A stretch of 34,790 nucleotides of DNA from Candidatus Delongbacteria bacterium (GTDB taxonomy: Bacteria; UBA4055), in NCBI GenBank assembly GCA_027858225.1, contig JAQIDB010000069.1, forward strand, positions 1-34,790. The letters are read 5' to 3'. The position numbers were made by a program, and so were the translations under genes. This document shows, one piece after another, positions 17,861 to 25,696 of the stretch (positions within the stretch are counted from its first letter, which is position 1; every line of letters starts with the position of its first letter). Under the pieces are notes generated by a model, which searched no databases, was not told the origin of the DNA, and saw only the letters and a program-made list of their open reading frames with translations.

Positions 17861-18706
17861 CTATCCAATTTGATATCTAACGAATTTTTTGACAACAATC
17901 TTAGTTCCTACTTCCTTTTCAACAGAAGCAATAAGTTCTTTAACTGGCATCTTATCTTTAACATACTCTTGTTCGAGTAAACAAACATCAGCGAGTATTT
18001 TGCCTTTTCTTCCCTGAACAATCATTTCTAAGATATTCTCAGGTTTATTCTTATTTTTAGGATCTTCTTTAAGCATACTCTTTATCAAATCTAATTCACC
18101 TTTTACAAATTCAGGATCAAGATCTGCTTCAGAAATTGATCTAGGTGCAAGAGAAGCTATCTGAAGAGTAAGATTCTTTGCAAGTTCGTTAATCTTTTTA
18201 TCAGCTGCTTTTGTATTATCTTCAATCTCAAGATCAAGAACAACACCAACTTTCTTATTTGAATGAATATAGTATGCAACTTTATCACCAGCTATTCTTG
18301 TGTGATTCATTACTGAAATATTTTCACCTAATTTAGCTCTAATCTCTGTTAATTCTTCAACCATTTCTTCGCTTTCAAGTTTAGCTGCTTCATCATTAAA
18401 AATAATACCTGATACTTTTTCACCGAACTCAATAAATTTTTCAGTATTAGTAACTGGCTCAGTTTCGCAAGTCATTTGAAGCATTGAAGCTGTTTTAGAA
18501 TCCTCTGAAACTTGGCAGAAAATTCTACCTTCTTTAGTTTCATTACCTATTCTTTTAGCAGCCTTAGCCATTCCTTTTTCACGAAGGATCTTAATTGCTA
18601 CATCCATATCACCATCTGCTTCAGTAAGTGCTTTTTTACAGTCCATCATAGGGGAACCAGTAGATTTTCTAAGGTCTCCAACCATTTTTGCTGTTATATT
18701 TGCCAT
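17861..18706 (-). CDS. tsf: elongation factor Ts
   Basis: Nucleotide exchange factor for EF-Tu. The N-terminal UBA-like module is clear (VGDLRKSTGSPMMDCKKAL, then AIKILREKGMAKAAKR at 38-52), and two core subdomains follow; 281 residues is typical. Odd: the segment that is CxTDFVA in most EF-Ts, where Asp and Phe push into EF-Tu beside the Mg site, reads CETEPVTNTE here (residues 80-89), so both key residues are changed. CGGAG lies before the ATG. It follows rpsB by 78 bases, with a hairpin between them, and ends at a terminator before pyrH. Confidence 0.95.
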   Translation of the reverse strand: MANITAKMVGDLRKSTGSPMMDCKKALTEADGDMDVAIKILREKGMAKAAKRIGNETKEGRIFCQVSEDSKTASMLQMTCETEPVTNTEKFIEFGEKVSGIIFNDEAAKLESEEMVEELTEIRAKLGENISVMNHTRIAGDKVAYYIHSNKKVGVVLDLEIEDNTKAADKKINELAKNLTLQIASLAPRSISEADLDPEFVKGELDLIKSMLKEDPKNKNKPENILEMIVQGRKGKILADVCLLEQEYVKDKMPVKELIASVEKEVGTKIVVKKFVRYQIG

Positions 18707-18763
18707 AATTTATCTCCGAAATTTTGCTAATTGTTATTTATTTCTCTTACTATTACACATGCT

Positions 18764-18782
18764 ATTACGTTCTACACGTAAT
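18764..18782 (-). other. hairpin between rpsB and tsf
   Basis: ATTACGT at 18764-18770 and ACGTAAT at 18776-18782 form a 7-bp stem immediately after the rpsB stop. There is no T run, so it is probably not a full terminator; RNA stability or processing is possible. Confidence 0.35.
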
Positions 18783-18784
18783 TT

Positions 18785-19648
18785 TTACTTTGCAGGTGCT
18801 TCTTTTTTTACTTCTGCCTTTGGAGCTTCAGCTTTAACTTCAGCTTTAGGAGCAGTTTTTACTGCTTCAACTGGTTTTCTTAAAGGTCTTTTAGGTGCTC
18901 TTTTTGAATCATATTTCGGAGTTGATGGCATTGGCTTCTTACCTTCATCTGCCATTCTGATATTTGCTACTTGACTTGCTTCAAGGATAGAATCACTTAA
19001 AACTTTCGTGATCAGTCCAATAGATTTGAATGCATCATCATTTGCAGGGATAATATAATCAAGCCCGTCTATATCTGAATTAGTATCAACTATTGCAAAG
19101 ATAGGTATCTTTAATTTCTTTGCTTCTTTTATAGCAATTGATTCTTTCTGAGTATCAACAACAAATATTGCATTAGGAATAACTTTCATTGTCCTAACAC
19201 CTTCAAGAACTCTATGAAGTTTTGTTTTTGCTTTTTCAATCATGATAATTTCTTTCTTACTAATCTTATCATAAGTTCCATCAACTGCTTTCTTCTCATA
19301 TTCTTCTAAAGTCTTAATAGAATTTCTGATAGTTTGAAAGTTAGTTAAAAATCCACCCAACCATCTTTCAGTAACCCAGTTCATTCCACATCTTTGTGCT
19401 TCTTCTTTTAAAAGATCTTTTGCTTGAGCTTTTGTACCTACAAATAGAATCTTTCCTCTTTTTGAAACTATCTTCATAGCTGCGTTACAAGCTTCTTCGA
19501 CTTTCTTAACCGTTTTGTTAAGATCAATCAAATGAATACCTTTTTTCTTAGTAAAGATATACTGCTTCATTTTTGGATTCCATCTTTTAGATAGATGACC
19601 AAAGTGAGCTCCTGCTAGTAGTAGCTGTTGTGCTGTTACTCTTGACAT
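18785..19648 (-). CDS. rpsB: 30S ribosomal protein S2 (uS2)
   Basis: Ribosomal protein of the small subunit. Starts MSRVTAQQLLLAGAHFGHLS and has the S2 features KRWNPKMKQYIF, HLIDLNKT, RWLGGFLTNFQTI and PNAIFVVDTQKE. The start at 19648 has GGAG seven bases upstream; extension to 19750 in the same frame has no support. After the normal fold (about 230 residues) comes an added tail rich in Lys, Ala, Pro and Glu (KAEVKAEAPKAEVKKEAPAK), a low-complexity extension seen in S2 of some phyla. 287 residues in total. Part of the rpsB-tsf unit. Confidence 0.97.
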   Translation of the reverse strand: MSRVTAQQLLLAGAHFGHLSKRWNPKMKQYIFTKKKGIHLIDLNKTVKKVEEACNAAMKIVSKRGKILFVGTKAQAKDLLKEEAQRCGMNWVTERWLGGFLTNFQTIRNSIKTLEEYEKKAVDGTYDKISKKEIIMIEKAKTKLHRVLEGVRTMKVIPNAIFVVDTQKESIAIKEAKKLKIPIFAIVDTNSDIDGLDYIIPANDDAFKSIGLITKVLSDSILEASQVANIRMADEGKKPMPSTPKYDSKRAPKRPLRKPVEAVKTAPKAEVKAEAPKAEVKKEAPAK

Positions 19649-19849
19649 TTTGTCTCCTTTTAATTTGGGGTTATTAACGTCTAATTCCAGACGCATCCGT
19701 AATTTTTTACGGATTAGCATGCTGCAGTCATTCCTTTGATCGACACACAATTTCTTATTATTTGTGCACCCCGTTCAAGGGTCATGAGCATGTTTGTTTC
19801 TATTTTAATGTAAAGACGCACATGTAGTGCGTCCATACAGAATCGTTTT
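19649..19849 (-). promoter_or_regulatory. rpsB leader region with two hairpins
   Basis: Upstream of rpsB, minus strand, two hairpins lie at 19678-19714: an 8-bp stem (ATCCGTAA with TTACGGAT, arms 19695-19702 and 19707-19714) and a 5-bp stem (CGTCT with AGACG, 19678-19682 and 19689-19693). Ribosomal protein leaders often bind their own product or S2 mRNA regulators, so a control element is plausible. No confident promoter was placed here. Confidence 0.35.
19815..19833. repeat. palindrome downstream of rpsI
   Basis: GACGCAC and GTGCGTC are perfect inverted 7-base arms around a five-base loop, GC-rich in AT-rich surroundings. On the minus strand it follows rpsI and is trailed by TTTACATT, so it may be a weak terminator of rplM-rpsI, or a dispersed palindrome like that at 12730-12776; both are preceded on the minus strand by CTGTA(G/T)GGAC. 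Confidence 0.45.
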
Positions 19850-20251
19850 CTATCTTTTTGAGAATTGAAATTTCTTTCTAGCTCCAGCCAAACCGTACTT
19901 CTTCCTTTCCTTCATTCTTGAATCTCTGGTAAGCATACCCTTAACTTTAAGGTTCGATTTCAACTCAGCATCAAAAACTATTAAAGCTCTAGAAATACCT
20001 AAACGAGTTGCACCTGCTTGACCTGATAATCCACCACCTCGAACATTTACAAAGATATCAAATTTACCGATATTGTCTGTAATCTCTAGTGGTTGTTCAA
20101 GATCCATTTGAAGAATCTTCTTCTTGAAATATTCTAAACTTTCTGTGTTGTTTACTACGATCTTACCTGAACCCGGCTTGATCCTAACTCTTGCTGTGGC
20201 GCTTTTTCTTCTGCCTACTGCAGTAAAAAATCCTTGAGCATTTACTTTCAT
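19850..20251 (-). CDS. rpsI: 30S ribosomal protein S9 (uS9)
   Basis: Small-subunit protein whose C-terminal tail reaches the P-site t[24 protein letters not shown] (8-28), [21 protein letters not shown] (70-90) and the terminal [21 protein letters not shown] are full family signatures, the last arginine included. 133 residues is normal. Minus strand, 22 bases after rplM, with AGGAA before the ATG, so the two are cotranscribed as in nearly all bacteria. Confidence 0.98.
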   Translation of the reverse strand: MKVNAQGFFTAVGRRKSATARVRIKPGSGKIVVNNTESLEYFKKKILQMDLEQPLEITDNIGKFDIFVNVRGGGLSGQAGATRLGISRALIVFDAELKSNLKVKGMLTRDSRMKERKKYGLAGARKKFQFSKR

Positions 20252-20273
20252 TTATATCATTTCCTTTTTGATT

Positions 20274-20696
20274 TTATAGTTCCTGGGGTTGTTGAGCTGA
20301 ATGTGTGTGTTCACAACCAATAAAGACTTTTAATCTTTTCATTCTTCTTGCTCTCATCTTATTCTTTGGAAGCATTCTGCTTACAGCTTTAGAAATCAGT
20401 CTTTCTGGAAATTTTTCTCTAACATCTGCTACTGTTTGCATTCTTCCACCACCAGGGTATCCTGTATAGTGAAAATACTCTTTTGAAGTTTCTTTGTTTC
20501 CTGTTAGGAAAACTTTCTCAGCATTGACAACGACTACAAAGTCACCTAAGTCAATATGAGGAGTGAATAATGGCTTTTCTTTACCGATCAGCTTTACAGC
20601 TATCTGTGTTGCCATTCTACCTAAAGTTTTACCTTCAGCATTAATAACATACCATTTTCTGTCGATATCGGTATGTTTTGCACTAATGGTTTTCAT
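20274..20696 (-). CDS. rplM: 50S ribosomal protein L13 (uL13)
   Basis: Large-subunit assembly protein. The opening TDIDRKWYVINAEGKTLGRMA, the central GDFVVVVNAEKVFLTGNK and YFHYTGYPGGGR, and AVSRMLPKNKMRARRMKRLKV match L13 closely. 140 residues is normal. GGAGAAA precedes the ATG at 20696. First gene of the rplM-rpsI unit, with a promoter at 20825-20853 about 130 bases upstream on the minus strand. Confidence 0.98.
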   Translation of the reverse strand: MKTISAKHTDIDRKWYVINAEGKTLGRMATQIAVKLIGKEKPLFTPHIDLGDFVVVVNAEKVFLTGNKETSKEYFHYTGYPGGGRMQTVADVREKFPERLISKAVSRMLPKNKMRARRMKRLKVFIGCEHTHSAQQPQEL

Positions 20697-20824
20697 TTTT
20701 TCTCCGTTTTCATTTATTTTTAAGTTGTTTTCGTCACTCTCATTGTCTATCAGCTATGATAAACTGCTACTTGCTTCATAGTTAATTCACGCTTAATTAA
20801 TTAACCGTTCACGTAGCGCACACC

Positions 20825-20853
20825 AATATAACATTCGCATTTAGTATATGCAA
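20825..20853 (-). promoter_or_regulatory. sigma70-like promoter for rplM-rpsI
   Basis: On the minus strand TTGCAT (20848-20853) and TATATT (20825-20830) are 17 bases apart, 129 bases upstream of rplM, leaving room for a leader. I saw no clear leader hairpin between them. Confidence 0.5.
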
Positions 20854-20915
20854 CTAAAATATTTCTATTATTTTGATAAATATTGGTGAGTTATAATGAT
20901 ACTATTATGAAACTT

Positions 20916-21512
20916 CTACTTTCCTTCTTTTGCCCTCTTCGCAGCTATCTCTGGGTAAAGTTCTTTTAGACAATCCGGACAGATAGAATGTGAAAATTTT
21001 GCATCAGATCGTGTACTTAAGTACTGCTCGACTTGTGCCCAATAACCATCATCTTCTCTTACCTTTTTGCAAGATGAACATATCGGGATGATACCATGAA
21101 GAGTTTCTATTTCGTTTTTCATGTGATTTACTACAGTTTGAAGTTTTAAGAGTTTTGAAATATCTCGAATCTCTTCAACCACATACTTAATATTATTATT
21201 TTCATCAAAAATAGGAGTAGCAGTTATCTCTTCAAAAACTTCTTTTCCACCATGCATATGTTTATGAACCACTTGACAAGCAGATTTTGTCTCAAAAGAT
21301 TCTTGAACCGGACATTCTAAACCATTTTCCCAGCAGGGTTTGGTTTCATCATGAGTTAATGCGTAACACTTTGAACCACATTCTTGTTTATTCTTAAATA
21401 TTTCATCTGTTTTATTATTTGTGGAAATAATATTATAATCTTTATCTATTACAATCACTGCAAAAGAAAGATTATCATAAACATTACATCCAATTTTTTC
21501 ACAATCTTTCAT
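20916..21512 (-). CDS. PAS-domain protein with cysteine-rich insert and C-terminal zinc motif
   Basis: 198-residue cytoplasmic sensor-like protein. Residues 12-118 form a PAS domain (NLSFAVIVIDKDYNIISTNN, ATPIFDENNNIKYVVEEIRDISK) with an unusual run of cysteines (Cys45, 49, 60, 67, 79) and His-rich HKHMHGG near 83-89, which could bind iron-sulfur or zinc. The C-terminus carries CSSC (145-148), KFSHSICPDC (172-181) and LYPE, a small zinc-binding module widely fused to response regulators and PAS proteins. The start is set at 21512, with AGAGG at 21520-21524, rather than an ATG 15 bases upstream. There is no output kinase or DNA-binding domain, so its partner is unknown. Confidence 0.8.
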   Translation of the reverse strand: MKDCEKIGCNVYDNLSFAVIVIDKDYNIISTNNKTDEIFKNKQECGSKCYALTHDETKPCWENGLECPVQESFETKSACQVVHKHMHGGKEVFEEITATPIFDENNNIKYVVEEIRDISKLLKLQTVVNHMKNEIETLHGIIPICSSCKKVREDDGYWAQVEQYLSTRSDAKFSHSICPDCLKELYPEIAAKRAKEGK

Positions 21513-21581
21513 AAACGAACCTCTCATTTTTTGTAATATACTAAATAAAATAATGTAATAATATGATATAATCGTAAAAAC

Positions 21582-21607
21582 AAAAAAGACGCAGAAATCT
21601 GCGTCTT
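21582..21607 (-). terminator. terminator of lepB
   Basis: On the minus strand AAGACGCAGA and TCTGCGTCTT (21598-21607 and 21586-21595) form a 10-bp stem followed by TTTTTTG. It overlaps the lepB stop region at 21614, directly before the PAS gene. Confidence 0.85.
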
Positions 21608-21613
21608 AATAAG

Positions 21614-22591
21614 TTATTGAATGAAGTATCCAATACGTGACCACCGAATAGCCTTTAAAAGCGGTGATTCAGAATCCCATGAAAAATATACCATTATCGG
21701 CTTTCCAACGATATAATCTTCTTCAACAAAACCCCAGTAACGGCTATCTAAACTATTATCTCTATTGTCACCCATCATAAAATAACAACCTTCTGGAACT
21801 GTAAATTTACGAAAATTATCCTTATAATTTAGTTTGCTCAGTATATTATCATCAGTGACACCGGAAAATTTTACTTGAAAAGCATCATTGCTTTCATTTC
21901 CCAAAGCTCTTGCATTTGGTATACACAAAGAATATTTTGATTCTAAGTAATAGAAGTACTTAAATGTCCCATTCCTGTTCCCGTATGTTTCATTTAATTT
22001 TACAGGATCTAAATAAAGAGTACTATCAACCGTGTTATACAAACCTATTTGTTTAAGGTCACTTATGAGATCAGTCTTATATTTTTCGTTTTGCAATGGA
22101 TAAGATCTGAATGAGTCAGTAAATCTAGCACTTGCCTTCCCCTCTTCGAACATTGGATCTACTTCCACAGTCTCGTAAAAATCTTTGAATAGTTTACCAT
22201 CAACGTAAACTTCTTTATCTTTTATCTCAACTGTCTGTCCTGCTAATGCAATACATCTTTTCACATAATATACCCATTGATCCATACCTAGATCATAATG
22301 TTTAAATACAGTTACATCACCTTGTTTAATATCTTTGAAAAACGGGGTTTTCACCCAAGGAACACTAAAACCAATTTCTGTAAATGGAATACCTATCCAA
22401 TCAGGTGTTCTGAAACCATAAATAAATTTATTCACCAAAAGCATATCACCAACTCTAAGCGTTCTTTCCATTGAACCAGTTGGTATTCTGTATGCTGAAA
22501 CGATAAAAGACATGATTAAAAACAGCATTATTATTAAACTTGAAGCAGCCTTAATAATTGTTTTATAATTCGTAGATTTCTTCTCTTCCAT
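21614..22591 (-). CDS. lepB: signal peptidase I
   Basis: Membrane serine protease that cuts signal peptides from exported proteins. One helix (13-33) anchors it, directly followed by RIPTGSMERTLRVGD with catalytic Ser40; the general base lies in YYVKRCIALAGQ (Lys111), and MGDNRDNSLDSRYWG is the diagnostic C-terminal box. At 325 residues it is longer than most; the extra length is an insertion of about 120 residues between the Lys region and the C-terminal box, common in Bacteroidota-like enzymes. A near-consensus promoter lies just upstream. It probably processes the many exported proteins of this region. Confidence 0.95.
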   Translation of the reverse strand: MEEKKSTNYKTIIKAASSLIIMLFLIMSFIVSAYRIPTGSMERTLRVGDMLLVNKFIYGFRTPDWIGIPFTEIGFSVPWVKTPFFKDIKQGDVTVFKHYDLGMDQWVYYVKRCIALAGQTVEIKDKEVYVDGKLFKDFYETVEVDPMFEEGKASARFTDSFRSYPLQNEKYKTDLISDLKQIGLYNTVDSTLYLDPVKLNETYGNRNGTFKYFYYLESKYSLCIPNARALGNESNDAFQVKFSGVTDDNILSKLNYKDNFRKFTVPEGCYFMMGDNRDNSLDSRYWGFVEEDYIVGKPIMVYFSWDSESPLLKAIRWSRIGYFIQ

Positions 22592-22620
22592 TTATTCCTC
22601 TATGTAGATTTATTGAAAAG

Positions 22621-22649
22621 ATAATATGAAATTTGTGACAGAATGTCAA
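22621..22649 (-). promoter_or_regulatory. sigma70 promoter for lepB
   Basis: TTGACA (22644-22649, minus strand) and TATTAT (22621-22626) are exactly 17 bases apart, 30 bases upstream of the lepB ATG. The best promoter match in the window. Confidence 0.75.
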
Positions 22650-22687
22650 TTCCATAAACTTTTTAACTATAAAAAATCTAAAACGTT

Positions 22688-24826
22688 CTACAATTTAAAG
22701 AATTCCCAGATTTGACCCTGAGTCGTCCGAGACAACAAGTTATCTACGAATTCCTTCTTATACAAATATGTTGAAATACCTGCCAAAACTCTTATGTGAG
22801 GATCATTTTTCTTGGTGGAAGATACAAGCATAATAATTACCTTTGTTGGAAGACCGTCGATTGAGTCAAAATCTAAACCTTCTTTTTTAAAACCAATTGC
22901 GATCTGAACATGATCAACGCCTTCTGTTCTTGCGTGAGGAATAGCCAGACCATTTTGCATACCAGTACTAATAACACTTTCCCTTGTCATTACTTCTTTA
23001 AAGATTTCATCCTTGTTTGTTATCTTGCCATTCTTTTCCAGAAGATGAACAAGCTCTTTAATAACTTCTTCCTTTGAATTTCCCTGAAGTTCGAGTTTTA
23101 TACAGTTCGGATCTAAAATCTGTGAAATATCTATATTTATCCTGGCTTTCACATCTGGAGGCATTACTGTCTTTCTCAATTCCTCAGGATTAGTCATATC
23201 CTTTAGCTTGTCAAGATTGTACTTAAGCTTCAGGAATGATTCGTAGATCATTGTTCTCACAAATGCCATATCCTCAGAGCTAGTACTAAACACTATTTTG
23301 TTGGAGTGTTTATCCAATTTTACGAATATATCATCTTTTCTGATGTGATAAATTTCATGATCCAGAGTAATCTTATTAATAAAAAATCCTTCGTTATCAA
23401 AGTACTTGATTATGTATGATTCGAAAAATTCAGTTCTCTCTTCACTCTCCAAATTCAATTCGTATGTTTCACTTTCCTGACCTTTAACTTCTTTCTTTGT
23501 TCCACGAGTCTTATTCTTTAGAGTAAGATTAAACAGAGGAGGTGAAATCAAAATACTCATCAATATCATCATTATAGCGATACCATAAATCTCCGAATCA
23601 ATAAAATTATTCGATAAACCGATACCTGCAATTATAAGAACAACCTCTCCCCTTGGAACCATCCCAAGTCCAACCCTCAAACTTCCAATTTTATTAAAAC
23701 CTGTGAAGAATGCTGGAATACCACATCCTAATACTTTTCCAAGTATTGCAACAATACCATAAACAAAACCAATTAATAATATTTTTCCATTAATTGCATT
23801 TAAATCAACCATCATACCCATTACTGTAAAGAATATTGGCACAAAAAAAGCTTTTAGTGGATGGATAGTATCTTGGATTACATAATTAAGGTCTGTCTTG
23901 GACAGAGTTAATCCCATCACATAAGCACCTATAATCATTGCAAGTCCTGCACTTTCAAATATTCCGGCTAAGAATAATGCAAGTCCGAATGATAGAACTG
24001 TAAAAGTATATTTATCTTTAAAAAATTTTAAGAATTTACTAATCTTATTAGCTAGTAATAATCCTACCACAGTAAATCCTATCCAAACGGATATTGCTTT
24101 TGTAGAAATAACACCTATTTCAACCCAGTCGATCTCACCTCCACCTACTAAAACAGCTGAGACACCAAGAATAACTGCTAATAATACGATTCCCAACACA
24201 TCATCAATTATAGCAGCAGTTAGAATAGTTACCCCCTCAGGAGAATCCATATATTTCTTTTTCGTAAGGATCCTAGCAGTCACACCCACAGAAGTCGCTG
24301 TACTCATTACTCCGAGAAATAAACATTTAGGGTCCATAAAATGAAGATCAAAAAGATACATTCCAGCTATTACACCAGAGAAGAAAGTTCCTATTAGACC
24401 ACCTAGACCTACAATTGAACCTGTAACTGAATATTTTTTCAACAAGTTAATATCAGTTTCTAGTCCAGCTATGAAAAGTAACATAATTGAGGCTATAACT
24501 GACACACCATATATTTCAGTACTTATAGGAATAAGACCTTCATTTAATGGGAAAAACCCATGTGGAAAGCCTAAGAATGCAAGAGGAACTTTTCCAAGTA
24601 AATATGGACCGATCACGATACCTGCAGTAAGCTCACCCAAAGTAGTTGGGAGGTTCAATTTTTCAAATAATAATCCGAAAAATCTAGCAGCAAATATTAT
24701 CAAACCCAAATGAAATACAAAGGATGTCATCAGATGAATAATATTATCTTGTTGAGGTACATGGTCTGAGGCGAATATCAAGGTGCCGAATATTAAAACA
24801 TATAATATAGATTTTTTTAATTTCAT
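22688..24826 (-). CDS. CPA2-type cation/proton antiporter with C-terminal PTS EIIA domain
   Basis: Membrane transporter of 712 residues. An N-terminal signal-like helix and about twelve further helices (roughly 30-440) carry CPA2 features: LPTTLGELTAGIVIGPYLLG, AGLETDINLLKK, and the ion-binding-region ATSVGVTARIL and AAIIDDVLGIVLLA (Asp-Asp). After a charged linker, residues about 565-712 form a nitrogen-type EIIA domain with NGLAIPHART, the phospho-acceptor His near 631. Such fusions link ion exchange to PTS phosphorylation. It overlaps the lipoprotein upstream by 4 bases (ATGA). Exchanged ion (Na+, K+) cannot be told. Confidence 0.9.
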   Translation of the reverse strand: MKLKKSILYVLIFGTLIFASDHVPQQDNIIHLMTSFVFHLGLIIFAARFFGLLFEKLNLPTTLGELTAGIVIGPYLLGKVPLAFLGFPHGFFPLNEGLIPISTEIYGVSVIASIMLLFIAGLETDINLLKKYSVTGSIVGLGGLIGTFFSGVIAGMYLFDLHFMDPKCLFLGVMSTATSVGVTARILTKKKYMDSPEGVTILTAAIIDDVLGIVLLAVILGVSAVLVGGGEIDWVEIGVISTKAISVWIGFTVVGLLLANKISKFLKFFKDKYTFTVLSFGLALFLAGIFESAGLAMIIGAYVMGLTLSKTDLNYVIQDTIHPLKAFFVPIFFTVMGMMVDLNAINGKILLIGFVYGIVAILGKVLGCGIPAFFTGFNKIGSLRVGLGMVPRGEVVLIIAGIGLSNNFIDSEIYGIAIMMILMSILISPPLFNLTLKNKTRGTKKEVKGQESETYELNLESEERTEFFESYIIKYFDNEGFFINKITLDHEIYHIRKDDIFVKLDKHSNKIVFSTSSEDMAFVRTMIYESFLKLKYNLDKLKDMTNPEELRKTVMPPDVKARINIDISQILDPNCIKLELQGNSKEEVIKELVHLLEKNGKITNKDEIFKEVMTRESVISTGMQNGLAIPHARTEGVDHVQIAIGFKKEGLDFDSIDGLPTKVIIMLVSSTKKNDPHIRVLAGISTYLYKKEFVDNLLSRTTQGQIWEFFKL

Positions 24827-25659
24827 TTGGAGTTATTCCAGTTTTTTATGATAATTTTTTCCTTAATATAATCATAAAGGTAAACCTTATTATTGTCAAT
24901 AGCAGAAGTCCTTAAATCTATGGACGAAATATCTATTCCCGTTCTCTTTTTCGAGTGCTGAAGTGATACTTCTAATGTGAATATTACAAGTTTTTCATTC
25001 TCGTTAGAAAGTATGACCGGTTTATCATTAACTATAGAAATATTACCATAATTTACTTTTTCAGGAAGATATATTTCATCCAATATTTTTAGATCTTTAT
25101 CAAGAATGGATAAAATACTTGTAGAATTGTCTAAGAGATAAATTTTATCAGTAGAAACAGCTAATGACGTTTGACCAAATTTAGAATTACTCTTCATATT
25201 TGATGAGTTAAGTTTTATATGTGATATTTCTTTAGATACTGTATTGATCGAATACAGCACTTGTCCTTCCTGATTCAATCTTGAAGTGACAAAGAGTTTA
25301 TTCCCGATCTTTGCGATCTTATCCGGACTGAATACTTTAAAAGTATCTACAATAGAATTTCCTTGTAGTTTAAAGATCTCATCGTAAGTATTAGATAGAT
25401 AAACATCTTCCCCATCTAAAATAAAATCTAAGACAAAGTCTCTTCCTTTAATATCAGGTTCAAAAACTGTTATCAGAGAATTACCATCTATCTTTTGAAT
25501 GGATGATCTTGTCGAATTTAGCACATACACTTCTCCACCTATAGCCTTTATCATGTTGATAGAACCTTCATATGAAGTATCAATTACGATATTTTTATCC
25601 ATAGAGGTACAGGAAATTAATAGGAACGATAGTATTATTAAGATAATTTTTGTTTTCAT
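24823..25659 (-). CDS. lipoprotein with propeller-like repeats
   Basis: 278 residues with lipobox LISC, Cys at 17. The mature part reads as repeated four-strand units (for example GEVYVLNSTRSSIQKID, EDVYLSNTYDEIFKL, NKLFVTSRLNQ, DKIYLLDNSTSILSILD), the pattern of beta-propeller blades. No catalytic motif. It overlaps the antiporter gene by ATGA and so is likely translationally coupled to it; a role in sensing or assembling the antiporter is speculation. 37 bases separate its start from the end of the beta-helix gene upstream. Confidence 0.65.
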   Translation of the reverse strand: MKTKIILIILSFLLISCTSMDKNIVIDTSYEGSINMIKAIGGEVYVLNSTRSSIQKIDGNSLITVFEPDIKGRDFVLDFILDGEDVYLSNTYDEIFKLQGNSIVDTFKVFSPDKIAKIGNKLFVTSRLNQEGQVLYSINTVSKEISHIKLNSSNMKSNSKFGQTSLAVSTDKIYLLDNSTSILSILDKDLKILDEIYLPEKVNYGNISIVNDKPVILSNENEKLVIFTLEVSLQHSKKRTGIDISSIDLRTSAIDNNKVYLYDYIKEKIIIKNWNNSK

Positions 25660-25696
25660 AGTTTGTAATCTTGAATTTGAGATACAATTGTGTAAT

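Noticed and set aside
18759-18974. Plus-strand open frame over the end of rpsB
   Set aside because: It arises from the Lys/Ala-rich tail of S2 read antisense.
19649-19750. N-terminal extension of S2 to 19750
   Set aside because: No ribosome site, covers the leader hairpins, and S2 proteins begin at the chosen start.
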